Notes under the pieces: generated by a model
What the model saw: only the letters and a program-made list of their open reading frames with translations
Databases searched by the model: none
What the model was told of the DNA's origin: nothing
IMG/VR virus record: IMGVR_UViG_3300032323_001487
Span: 1-64,000 of that record
From: a virus
Length of the DNA stretch: 64,000 nucleotides
Strand: one strand, 5' to 3'
In this document: positions 43,551-53,900 of the stretch, one piece after another
How positions within the stretch are numbered: position 1 is the stretch's first letter
Layout: the number at the start of each line of letters is the position of its first letter
Position numbers and translations under genes: made by a program

Positions 43551-43745
43551 AGATTAGACATCTCAACAGGCCCATTCGAAGCCCAAACCAGCCAAAACCC
43601 AAAGAAATAGGCCAAAAAGGTCATTTTTGGAGTCAAAATCGGCACTCAAAACGGCATTTTGACGGCATTTTTAAGGCATTAGGAAACAATTTCGGTTTGG
43701 CTTAAACCCCACGATACCCAACTCGCACGCCAAAGCCAAAATACG

Positions 43746-43845
43746 ATAATGTATCATTTTTCTAATCAGTCCCATTATGAAAAACGCCCCTCCCGGATTT
43801 TTAGAAAAATTCGTCCCAATACAGATGCTAAAATAGATACATTAT
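43746..43845. repeat. Spaced inverted repeat around the 43844 start
   Basis: ATAATGTATCATTTT (43746-43760) and AAAATAGATACATTAT (43830-43845) are inverted copies with one inserted base, about 70 bp apart. The second arm covers a TAAAAT box and the start codon of the HTH gene, suggesting autoregulation by looping. Confidence 0.6.
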
Positions 43846-44353
43846 GGACCGCCAATACGCACGTGAGCAAAAACTACCTCCCGAAGAGGCAAAAACCCTT
43901 GAAGAGATGACTAAGAAGCAACGCGCAGAGCGTGCCAAGCAGTTGTTCGAGCGTGGATGGACCCTCCAAGCGATTGGGGATGCCTTCACTCCACCAATTC
44001 GACGTTCGACCATCCAGTATTGGGTCAAAAATGCGAAATCGTCGACGCCCCTATTGCCAGTGCCATCACCTTGGGGAGATTCGCCAGATTCTGAGGCTAG
44101 ACCTCGTGGTTATTTACGTAAAACCGCTATTTCGCCGGGCATCTCGCCTGAAAACCAAGAACGTCTAGCATATTTGGCTCCGCTCGCACGTTTGTATCGA
44201 AGTGGGATGTCGTCGACGTCCCTATCGGCTCAAGCAAACGAGGAATTCAACCAATTGATACAGGACCTATACAATGAGGATGTAAAGATTGCTGAAATTG
44301 CCAAAGCATCGAACGTTACGAACCGAGCGATTGCTCGCAGATTGGGAAAATAG
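43844..44353 (+). CDS. Two-HTH DNA-binding protein, paralogue of 40019
   Basis: 169 aa. HTH 1 KQLFERGWTLQAIGDAFTPPIRRSTIQYWV (about 31-60), a Pro/Ser linker, a conserved helical segment LAYLAPLARLYRSGM..SAQANEEFNQLIQDLYNE, and HTH 2 VKIAEIAKASNVTNRAIARRL (about 147-167). Same order as the 40019 protein, on the other side of the terminase. It may recognise the packaging start or regulate the head operon. Contains one CGACGTCCCTA motif and one near copy. Confidence 0.7.
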   Translation: MDRQYAREQKLPPEEAKTLEEMTKKQRAERAKQLFERGWTLQAIGDAFTPPIRRSTIQYWVKNAKSSTPLLPVPSPWGDSPDSEARPRGYLRKTAISPGISPENQERLAYLAPLARLYRSGMSSTSLSAQANEEFNQLIQDLYNEDVKIAEIAKASNVTNRAIARRLGK

Positions 44354-44356
44354 CAA

Positions 44357-44719
44357 ATGAAGATAGAACACGACATATTTCCTGCCCACGCCTCGGTTGC
44401 TTCAGCCTCTTACGTCGGTGAACTCAAAGCGCATCCGCCAGTTGATGGAACTGCCTACATTCAGACGTCCAGAGTTATAGTTTTCGCGACAGAGGGCGCT
44501 CAGGTTCTGATGATTGCCCAAGACACGCCCGATGGTGCTCAGGTTGTCTTCCAAGAACGTATTGCCGAGTTTGATATCGACGACGTCCAGTATTTTGGAA
44601 CTACCGCTTCTGGCAAACGCTTTGCTTTCAAGAAAGACACGAATTGTGGTTGTGGCTCACGTCTACGCTCTTGGAATCCTTACAAAACTCTTTCATCTAT
44701 AAAGGACCCGTCTTTCTAA
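44357..44719 (+). CDS. Hypothetical head-operon protein
   Basis: 120 aa, begins MKIEHDIFPAHASVASASYV. Beta-rich (TSRVIVFATEGAQVLMIAQD, VVFQERIAEFDIDDVQYFG), with CGCGSRLRSWNPYKTL at the C-terminus, a motif also seen in small actinophage proteins next to DUF1360 and portal genes. Couples to the next ATG. Confidence 0.6.
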   Translation: MKIEHDIFPAHASVASASYVGELKAHPPVDGTAYIQTSRVIVFATEGAQVLMIAQDTPDGAQVVFQERIAEFDIDDVQYFGTTASGKRFAFKKDTNCGCGSRLRSWNPYKTLSSIKDPSF

Positions 44720-45009
44720 TGCCTATTGACTTATTTACGTTTACGATTCTTGCTTTAGCGACGTTTAGAATCTCTCGCCTATTCACTACCGACGTCATTT
44801 TTGAGGGATTGCGTGAGTGGGTGTGGAAGAAGTATCCGCCAAGCACAAAACTTGGCTACCTGTTTACTTGTAACTGGTGTATGAGCATTTGGGTGGCATC
44901 ACTGCTTACTATTTGCTATACAATAATAACTACAGCAACTGTGGTCGTTGCCATACCTTTCGCATTATCCGCGGTTGCTGGCCTCATAGCCGCACGTTTA
45001 GACCACTAA
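44719..45009 (+). CDS. DUF1360 membrane protein
   Basis: 96 aa from the ATG at 44719 (TAATG overlap; open further upstream). LATFRISRLFTTDVIFEGLREWVWKKYPPSTKLGYLFTCNWCMSIWVASLL is the DUF1360 pattern (TFR.sRL...D......R........GYL..C.WC...W). Two to three hydrophobic segments. Common beside the portal gene in actinophages; function unknown. Confidence 0.8.
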   Translation: MPIDLFTFTILALATFRISRLFTTDVIFEGLREWVWKKYPPSTKLGYLFTCNWCMSIWVASLLTICYTIITTATVVVAIPFALSAVAGLIAARLDH

Positions 45010-45037
45010 CGTTCCGTTAGACGACAGGAGACCCACG

Positions 45038-46801
45038 TTGGGCATCTTTAGGCGAGAAGACCAATCTTCTTCAAATCCGAAGCCTTCTCAAGGTATTCGC
45101 GCATCTGCCCCGAAGTCTTCGAGCGCACCTGCTTCTTCTACTCCAGTTTTTCTTCCTGCTAACGTCAACGCTGCGTCGCCTGTTGCGTATAACGCTCCAC
45201 GACCCATCACTGCTGCTGCTACTCAGGTAAAGATGGGCGACCGCGCTGAAGCGGATATGTTCAAGCAACGTCGCAACGCTGGCTCTTCTATGTGGCAGAG
45301 CGAAGCGTGGGAGTATTACGACGCAATCGGTGAAATCAAATACGCTTTCAACCTTGTTGCGTCTGTTGTTTCTCGTATTCGTCTTTATCCAGCGGTTGTC
45401 TCTGACCCTTCCGAGGCTCCTAGCCCTATTCGCAACGTCGAAGAGTATGACCAGCGTTTAGTTGCCGCAGCCGAGCGTGCGATTGCTCGTTTGGACAGCG
45501 CGTATGGCGGTCAGGCAGGTCTGCTCAAGGACGCTGCTCTAAATCTTCAGGTTACTGGCGAGTGCTATTTGACTCAGGTCCCAGAGCGCGTTGGTTCTGG
45601 ACTTCCAGAATCTTGGGACATCCGCTCGGTTGATGAAATCAATACTGACGCTAAGGGTAACTACATCATCACTCCACGTCGCGAGTTGAAGATTGGTTCT
45701 GCTACTTCGGCTAAGCCCGGAGTTATCGGTTTGCCTAAGGGCGCTTTCATTGGTCGTATTTGGCGTGCCCACCCACGTTTCTCTGAAGAGGCGGATTCGT
45801 CACTACGTGGTGTTCTAGACCTCTGCTCCGAGTTGCTACTTCTAAACCGCACCTTCCGTGCTACAGCCCGTTCACGCCTCAACGCTGGTGCTCTTTACTT
45901 GCCAGATGGTTTGTCTGTTGCTGCGACGCCTGACCCAGACTATCCGTATGATGACGCCGATGGCATCTATTCGGAACCTACTCCAGAGGAAGTAGAAGAC
46001 GAGTTTGAGGACCAACTAATCGACGCGATGACTACTCCTATCAAGGATGAGGATTCTGCGAGCGCCGTTGTTCCACTTATCATTCGCGGTCCTGCCGAAC
46101 TTGGTGACAAGATTAAGCAGTTCAAGTTTGAGCGTTCATTCGACCCTGCCCTTGCCGCGCGTTCTGACCGCGTGCTTGAGCGCATTATGCAGGGCATCGA
46201 CGTCCCTAAGGACATCGTTACTGGTTTGGCTAACGTCAAGTATTCGAACGCACTTCAAATTGACGAGTCGCTTTACAAGGCTCACATTGAGCCGATGATG
46301 CTTTTGATTGCTGACGCTCTTACCGTTGTTTACTTGCGTCCTTACCTTTTGGCTAATGGCTTCACCGAGGCAGACGTCGACCGCATTGTTGTTTGGTATG
46401 ACCCATCTCTAGTTGCTACTCGTAACGACCGCGCAGCAGATGCTGACTCTGGTTTCGAGAAGATGGCTATTTCGTTTGAGACTTGGAGACGTGCTCACGG
46501 TTTTGCCGAGGCAGAGGCTCCTAGCCCGACCGAGGTTGCTCTACGTCTGCTCGTAGAAAAGGGAATGATTACCCCAGAACTAACTGAGGCAATGCTTGGC
46601 GTTGTTGCCCCAGATGTTATGGAGAAGATTCGTGGCGCTGCTCAGGCTGCGAATCCCGCTCCGCTTCCTGAAGGTCTAGACCAGATGCTTCAGGGTGCTC
46701 CAGTAGGTGGCGAGGCTCCAGCCCCAGCACCAGAAGCGCCAGTTGAAGAGGCTCCTCCAGTATTGGCAGAGCCAACCCCGCCAACCGAGACTGAAATCTA
46801 A
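45038..46801 (+). CDS. Portal protein
   Basis: 587 aa, TTG start after CAGGAGA. Conserved portal stretches: SMWQSEAWEYYDAIGEIKYAFNLVASVVSRIRLYP (about 85-120), LNLQVTGECYL, FERSFDPALAARSDRVLERIMQGIDVPKDIVTGLANVKYSNALQIDESLYKAHIEPMM (clip and stem). The N-terminus is Ser/Pro-rich and the C-terminus Pro/Glu/Ala-rich. Dodecameric head vertex and DNA channel, partner of the terminase. Contains one CGACGTCCCTA motif. AGA/CGT codons are common. Confidence 0.88.
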   Translation: MGIFRREDQSSSNPKPSQGIRASAPKSSSAPASSTPVFLPANVNAASPVAYNAPRPITAAATQVKMGDRAEADMFKQRRNAGSSMWQSEAWEYYDAIGEIKYAFNLVASVVSRIRLYPAVVSDPSEAPSPIRNVEEYDQRLVAAAERAIARLDSAYGGQAGLLKDAALNLQVTGECYLTQVPERVGSGLPESWDIRSVDEINTDAKGNYIITPRRELKIGSATSAKPGVIGLPKGAFIGRIWRAHPRFSEEADSSLRGVLDLCSELLLLNRTFRATARSRLNAGALYLPDGLSVAATPDPDYPYDDADGIYSEPTPEEVEDEFEDQLIDAMTTPIKDEDSASAVVPLIIRGPAELGDKIKQFKFERSFDPALAARSDRVLERIMQGIDVPKDIVTGLANVKYSNALQIDESLYKAHIEPMMLLIADALTVVYLRPYLLANGFTEADVDRIVVWYDPSLVATRNDRAADADSGFEKMAISFETWRRAHGFAEAEAPSPTEVALRLLVEKGMITPELTEAMLGVVAPDVMEKIRGAAQAANPAPLPEGLDQMLQGAPVGGEAPAPAPEAPVEEAPPVLAEPTPPTETEI

Positions 46802-46809
46802 GGAAGAAA

Positions 46810-47307
46810 ATGTACAATCACTCACACGGCACCTCTGGAAAGCAGGAACTGGCAATGAAGTTGTCAGTTATTTTGGCTGACGTTGTTGCTTATCGCGCAC
46901 TGGCTCACGGATTCCATTGGAACGTCAAGGGACCAGAGTTTATTCAGTTCCACGAGTTCTTCGCGACTCTTTATGAAGACGCTGACTCGAGCATTGACCC
47001 GCTAGCGGAGAACGTCCGCAAGTTGGGCTATGACGCTCCAGTTACTCTCGAAGACTTTGTAAGCCTGTCTTGCGTTCAGGGCAGGACTTCTACTGGTAGC
47101 CCTATCGAGATGTCTACCATTCTTTACGAAGTCAACCAGCACATTCGTGGTTGCTTGGTAGACGGCTTCCGCTTGGCAGATGAGTGTGACCAGCAGGGTA
47201 TCGCTGATTTCCTAGCAGGTCGTATCGACATGCACGACAAGTGGATTTGGCAGTTGGGCACCACCGTTGGCGCAGACGCTACCACTATTCAAACTTTGAT
47301 TCAGTAG
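46810..47307 (+). CDS. Dps/ferritin-like protein
   Basis: 165 aa. Dps signature: ALAHGFHWNVKGPEFIQFHEFFATLYEDADSSIDPLAENVRKLGYDAP, with the HWN-x-KGP-x-F-x-x-x-H...D...E arrangement of the inter-subunit ferroxidase centre. Later helices (DECDQQGIADFLAGRIDMHDKWIWQLGTTVG) fit the four-helix bundle. Dps proteins oxidise and store iron and protect DNA. Encoded between the portal and giant ORFs, it may be a virion or head-assembly component, or protect DNA during infection. GGAAG RBS. Confidence 0.85.
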   Translation: MYNHSHGTSGKQELAMKLSVILADVVAYRALAHGFHWNVKGPEFIQFHEFFATLYEDADSSIDPLAENVRKLGYDAPVTLEDFVSLSCVQGRTSTGSPIEMSTILYEVNQHIRGCLVDGFRLADECDQQGIADFLAGRIDMHDKWIWQLGTTVGADATTIQTLIQ

Positions 47308-47314
47308 GAGCATC

Positions 47315-47899
47315 ATGGAACACCAAGAGCCTAGGGAGTTCATTAACGAGATGATTGAGTCTGGTAATGAACCAGCCATTCCATCTATTTATACTGACAA
47401 GCCTACTTTCTCTATTGGTGACGAGATTCAGTCGCTAGTTGCTTCTGTCAACAGAACTATTCCTATTCGACGTCAGGTCCCTATCTACGATGCTCTAGCC
47501 GTTGCTGGACGCTCGCTGGCTAGGACCGTTAGGGAATTCACTAACCCCAGCAAGCGTGCTTTCGCTGCTCTGCGCGAGGTATCGGACTTTGTGAACACCG
47601 CTGTTAGTGGCAAACCTACTCGCATCGGCATCGAGCACTATGACTTGTTGCCTATCGGTCACCCACTCTCTACTAAAGAGGTAGAGATTTCTGCTCAGGA
47701 TAGGCGAGAGTTTGAGGCAGATTGGTTTGCTGCTGACCCTAGAATTTCTGAAGAATACAGACCTGTTGTTGCTTCGGCTTATTTATCCGCACCAGATAGC
47801 GTAGAAAGAAAATACGCATTGGCTCACTTAGAGGCTTTAGGCTATGAAGACATTCCTATGGAAGTAGTTGTGGCATTACTCGACGACAATGAAATCTAA
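47315..47899 (+). CDS. Hypothetical head-operon protein
   Basis: 194 aa, begins MEHQEPREFINEMIESGNEP. Mostly helical; RTVREFTNPSKRAFAALREVSDFV and QDRREFEADWFAADPRISEEYRPVVASAYL are the clearest segments. Placed between the Dps-like gene and giant ORF 1, 3 bp before the latter. No family recognised. Confidence 0.6.
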   Translation: MEHQEPREFINEMIESGNEPAIPSIYTDKPTFSIGDEIQSLVASVNRTIPIRRQVPIYDALAVAGRSLARTVREFTNPSKRAFAALREVSDFVNTAVSGKPTRIGIEHYDLLPIGHPLSTKEVEISAQDRREFEADWFAADPRISEEYRPVVASAYLSAPDSVERKYALAHLEALGYEDIPMEVVVALLDDNEI

Positions 47900-47902
47900 T
47901 AT

Positions 47903-50900
47903 ATGGCAACCAATCCGTACGCAGGAGAGAACTCGTTTCTTGCTCGTTCTGCAAGAGCGAAACGTCAGCGACGCGACCGCAAGGGTCGCTTTGCTTGGAT
48001 GGGTGGCGCTGCCCGCTTCTTTCTAGCGGTCGAGGGCATCGGCAAGGGTTTGTCTATCCCTAGTCGCTTTGCTGGCTACGACAAAAAATCTGACTCTTTT
48101 GATTTGGAACTTCAGGATGCTGGAGACATTGCCAAGTATGGAAAACTTGTTCGCGTGCCTGCTTCTAAAGTCGAGGGCATCAAGGCTTATATAAATCTTC
48201 CCAGCCTTGGCAAGCGAACCCCCACTAACGTTGAGAGCGACGTTCTTGTTAGCCCAGATGAAATAAAAAAGATTGATGCCCCTTCTGGTTGGAACCTTAC
48301 TAAGACCGAAAATGGCGTCGAGTTTTATGAGTCTGAAGATGGTTGGATAGCAGAAAAGTATTCGAATTTAGATGCATACAAAAAGTCTGGAAAGTCCCCC
48401 AACAAGTTCAAGGGTTCTGGAGTAAACGGCGTTCAGCAGTCTAGCCAGCCTGTTTATCACGTGTATCGCAATCCTAAAGCAGATGCTTTGATGTATGACG
48501 ATTCTGTAAGGTTCGGGGACGTTTCTGTCGCTGCCCAGACTTGGGGAGACACTCAGGCTATGGTCGAAAAGTTGGCTAGAAGAAAGTACGACTCTTTCAA
48601 GTCTAATTTGTCTTCTCTGCGTGCCTTGCCTTCGGCTTGGACTGACTATGACCCCTCTAGCCGTGGCTTGTTTAGTGACACTAAGTGGACGCTTTACAAG
48701 TATGAGTCTGGTAAGACCCCAACCCCCGCAAGAATTATGAAGATGTCTTCAATTCAGCGTAATAATTTATATAAGAAACTTAGCGAAAACCTTCGCAATC
48801 CTGAAGCGACCGCTAATTGGTATAAAGATGACCGAACCCTGAGAACCTCTTTCCAAGTTCGTCAGATGCCTGCGAATAGCGCAGATGCTAGGACGGCTCT
48901 AAATAAGGCTCGCGTTGACGGCAAGAAAATACAGACTTTTGATGGCACCAGTAAGTTGGACCCGAAGGAAGACGTTCTAGAACTTAGTTACTACAAGACA
49001 GATGGCAGTGAACCGATTGCTTACTTCCAAGACTGGGAAGATTTAGAGGATTGGATTGAGGAAGAACGCTTTTCCGCTAAGGAAAAACTTAAAAAAGAGC
49101 GCGAAGCCGCTAAAAATTTAGAGCCTATGGCTCGAAGGGCTGTGGAACTCCCTGATAGAAGCGATAGCGACATAATTCAGGACTTGGAGCCTGTTTCTAC
49201 GCCTGCTATCTCTAAATCTTCCTTCTTCAAGACTGAAAATTCAGACTTTGAGGGTGTTGCTAGTGAAAAAGCAAGCAGTCCTCGCTCTAGTAAATACATC
49301 GATGGTCCAGATGTTGTAAACGAGATAATGAATGAGGCTGCCAAGGTTGCTTTTGAGCAGGGCAGGTTCCCGATTCCTAGAAAAGGAGGTCTCTCCACCT
49401 CCGCAGACGGCAAGTTTTTGGCTCCCGACGTCAAGATTGCGCTACAACGCCAATACAAGCGTGTTTTTGACTCTTTGAAGGAGTCAAATCCAGACTTTAT
49501 GGCGAACTATGACACTTTTGATAAGTTTTGGGCTGATGTAGATAAAAATAGCGTGAGCACTTCTACTCCTTTTGGTGATGGACCAGAAAGTGAGTTCCGT
49601 CAGACTGTAAATAAGGCATACGCTAAAGAAATACTTGGGCTAGATGAAGACGGATTCATTGAAGTTTATCGAAACTCGATTCGTGGTGGTAGTAGAGAAG
49701 GTCAGTCTGAAGTAGACGCGGCCGCAGGATACTCGTCGCTCGACAAAAATATGGCTTGGGACTATCAAAGCCAAGCCACTGGAGATGGACCGTTCTCTGG
49801 ACGATACTCAATCAAGGTAAAGCCTGAAGAGTATGGCGGAATGATTGGTCATAGCGGTGGTTTGGATGAATTTGGTGTAGTTCTGGGTAAGAACGTGACC
49901 AGCATTGATGGGCGTATAGAAAAGCACGGCAAATTAGAGACTTTACCGATTTTAGATGGTGTGACTTTCGGTGCTAGAGGCACTGGCGGTGGACCATACA
50001 GATTTTTCAATGAAGGTTTTAGGTTTATCAAGCCAGCGGGCGAGTTTGATTACACAAATTTTGATGACCTAATTGCTCGCGCTGGTGGGAAAGACAAAGT
50101 TAGAGCCAAGATTTCTGAATTCTGGCCTAATACCACTTTCGACAGAGTAGAAAAAGATTCTTTTGGTTTGAATGGCAGTTCTTTTGAGAAATACATAACA
50201 AAACTTCCTAATGGCAAGGCTATTTTCAATCCAGCGTCCCTGACTTTGACCGAGTCTGGTTTCGGCGCTGAAGGTATTGACCAGAAGGGTGACCGAATTG
50301 ACAATCTTCTAAAGGGAGCATTGGCTTTCCAAGAACTAACTGGTCAAAAAATTATTGAGTGGCGTCGCGGTGGAAATCCAATTACCGATAAGAAGGCTTC
50401 TACAGCCCCAGAGACGACTGCAACCACCGAGAGGGCAGGAATTAGAGACCTATCTGGTTTCAAGCCCACAGGAGGTCCTCTAGGGTCTAATGAAGGTGGC
50501 ACCTACGAAGATGCTAACGGCAACAAAATTTATGTCAAGAAGCCTAGAACAAAACTCCACGGAGAGAATGAAGTCCTCGCTTCGATGCTCTACGAACGTC
50601 TAGGTGTCAACACAGCGAAAATTCGTTTTGGACGTTTAAAAGATGGCACTGAAGTAACTTACTCAGACTGGATTGACTCTAAGAAAGATTTGCGACAAAG
50701 GCTGAGCGACCCAGAGTATGTCCAGAAGATTCAAGAAGGTTTCGGTGTAGATGCTTGGCTTGCCAACTGGGACGTCGCTGGTGGCGCGTTAGACAACATC
50801 GTCACTGACAATAACGGTGACCCTGTTCGCGTTGACCCAGGTGGTGCTCTTTGGTTCCGCGCTCGCGGTGAAGCGAAGGGTGATGCTTTCGGCGAAAAGG

Positions 50901-53900
50901 TTGGAGAACTAGACACTCTTACTGACGGAAGCAATCCTCAGTCGAAGTTAGTTTTTGGAAGTATGACTAACGACGAGAAGCGCGACGCTGTCTCGGACCT
51001 TATAAATATTTCTCCTGACGAAATCGAAATGTTAGTAAATCAAAACATTTCTGACCGTGGCGTTGCTCAGAAAATGTCAGAGACTCTTATTGCTAGAAGA
51101 AAAAACGCTTTAGACAGATTCGGGTTGTCTGACGCAGTTCCTTTTGATTTTTCTAGACAGGCACCGTTATTTGGTCCAAGAAGGGAGCCTAGACATCGCA
51201 AGCGTAGAATCAGCGGATACAAATACTTAGTTGACCGTCGTGGCGTTCACTACCCAAGCAAGCCTCTAAGCGTCCAAGACTACTCTGACCTTAGGGCAGG
51301 TAGAGCAATGCCTAAGCACCTGCCTTTTGCTTTTGCTCCTACTAAGAATGGAAACGTTCACTACTTAGATAGCAACGGCAAACTCCACTGGGGTCAGTAT
51401 GGCGCTGCTGGTGCTTTGCTACGTCGCAAGAATCCAGAAGGCGACTACGAGTATCTGATGATTCAGAGAGGTAGAACTTCGACTGGACCCGGCAGGTGGT
51501 CATCGCCCGGTGGGGCACACGACAGTTTTGAAGATTCTCAGAACCCAGAGATTACTGCTAAGCGAGAGTTGCTAGAAGAACTGGGACTAGACCTCGAAGA
51601 CAGAATTCCTTCTTTCGTTCTAAGAAAAGAAGATGCTCCAGACTGGGCTTACAACATGATTGTTTATGACGTTGAGTTTGGAGAGTTTGACAAAATTGCG
51701 TTGGAGCGCGACAAAAAAGGCAAATTAATTGGAGATGCCATCGACGCTACTTGGCTAGACATTGATGAAATTAGATACATGAAAGACCGTCGACTACTGC
51801 ACGACGGCTTCTCTTCTGAATTGATAGAGCAAATTAACGAAGACAACGTCGGAGAAGGCACGATTGAGTTAATTTCTCCTACTCGTTATGCAAGAAGTAG
51901 AGTTCCTCAGGATTTGGGCGTTGAGTTAGTTCCAGCAACTATGGACAACAACCGAGTGAAGGCACCTTCTAAGCCTTTTACTGGCTCTGTAGAGCGTGAA
52001 CTAGATGGACTAACTAAGCAGGAAGCCATCGAAAAACTTAGAGGTATGGAAATATCTTTTATTGACTTCGAGACCAACGGCATCGACGAATTCGATGGTG
52101 ATTTGAATGGAAACAGGCCAGTTCAGGTAGGTATAGTAAAAGTCAAGGACGGCAAAGTCATAGACAGACTAAACGTTTATATGAACCCCGGTGCTCCGCT
52201 TGGCGAGTGGTCAAGCAAGAACCTGAAGAGAGACATAATGGTCCCTGACGGTAGCAGAATTCCTACTTTAGTTACTGACGATTGGCTAAAGCAACAGATT
52301 AGTCAAAATGATGCTCTAAAGCAGATAACTGATTTTATGGGCGAGAACCCTATCGTTGGTGGTCAAAACGTCTTGTTTGACTTAGAGATTCTTGACCGAA
52401 TGGCTGGTAACGCTGGCTCGGACTACAAGGTCTCTGGGACTGTCGACTCTATGACTTTGGCTGAATATTTATTGCCTAGATACGACTCGACTAAGGGAGT
52501 GGACGGACCTAAAAAGAAGAACGCTGACGGCACTTTTACTCCAAGTTATAGTTTGGGCACAATCACTCAGTTCCTAGGATTTGAGCCAACTAAGTGGCAC
52601 AGTGCGGACGGCGACGCCGAGGACTCGGCTTCTATGCTTTCTAAGATGCTCGAGCGAGCCGAGAACGATGATTCGATTGGCAATGATGCTTTCAACTCGG
52701 ATTTGAATACAGAACGTTATCGCGATGGACTAGAGAAATATAAAGCCGCCACTGACCCTGCTAGCCCTGCTACTAACAAGCAGGTCGAAGGTCTAGAAAA
52801 GATTTTGACTAAGTACCCAACCACCCCCGAAAAAGCCGATGCGCTCAGGGCGGATGTAGCACGCTCCACTAGAGGTGGCGCTACTGAACTTATGAATGAG
52901 TACGTAGAGGCTGAAGAAGCAAAGATAAGGCGCTACGATAGCGACCCAGAACTGGCTCAGATTAAGAGTGAACTGGCTGGCTTGGCTGGAGGGTTGCCTA
53001 CTGACCTTGAGGACAGTTCGAACCCATATCTGTCAGAGCCAAGGACAGACTTGGGTCCTAAAGTCTTTCCCCACCTAACAACAGAGGCGGAGAGACCGCA
53101 ACTAATTCAAGCAACACCTAGGTGGCAAGAACTTAATAAAAAAATTACTGCTGCTGGCGCTGTAGTTGGCAAAAAGGTTAGGGATGCTGTAACTGCCGAG
53201 CACAAAGCAAACTACGGAACTGACCCCTACCAACAACTTGAAGCGTTAAATAAAAAAGTTTTAGATTCTCAAGATTTTTATAGAAAAAAACTAAAGGATT
53301 CTAAATCAATCTTCAATAAATTCCGCCGCGATTGGCTGTCCAGAAACGAGGTTGCCACTAAGGCAGCAGCCGTTAAACTGCTCGAAGCCATTAATAGAAA
53401 CGAGACTCCGTCCTCTACAAATGACCTAGGAAGAGTAAGTTCACTTTATGACGAACTACTAAATATTAAAGTTAGTTCTGCTAATGACCAAGAAGCATTA
53501 GCCAAATTTTTTGAAGTTCTTGTTCAGAGCAAAGTCTCTGATGAACAAATATTCTTTTCATTGAGGGAATTAGCCCGAAAGGGAGACATCAGACCCGGTA
53601 CCCCAAGCCACAACGATTGGGTCGCTCTTTCGGATGTCTCTAGGGCCGAAGCAAGACTCGCTGAGGCGCAGGATAAACAGTCCGAGTTGGCGCTTAGAGT
53701 TGCAACCTTGCAGACTATAGAGTCTAGAAGAGTTTTGAAGGCTCTAGGGGTCGAGTTTAATCACGGTGTTCAGATAGAGTCCGAGTTTGTGGGAAGCGGG
53801 GAGATGCGTATTAATCACAATGTCTCTGCTAACAGGTGGGAAGGCGTTTTCATGCCAACAGCGCCAGACAGAGAAGCCAGACTGCTTAGAAACTACGGTT

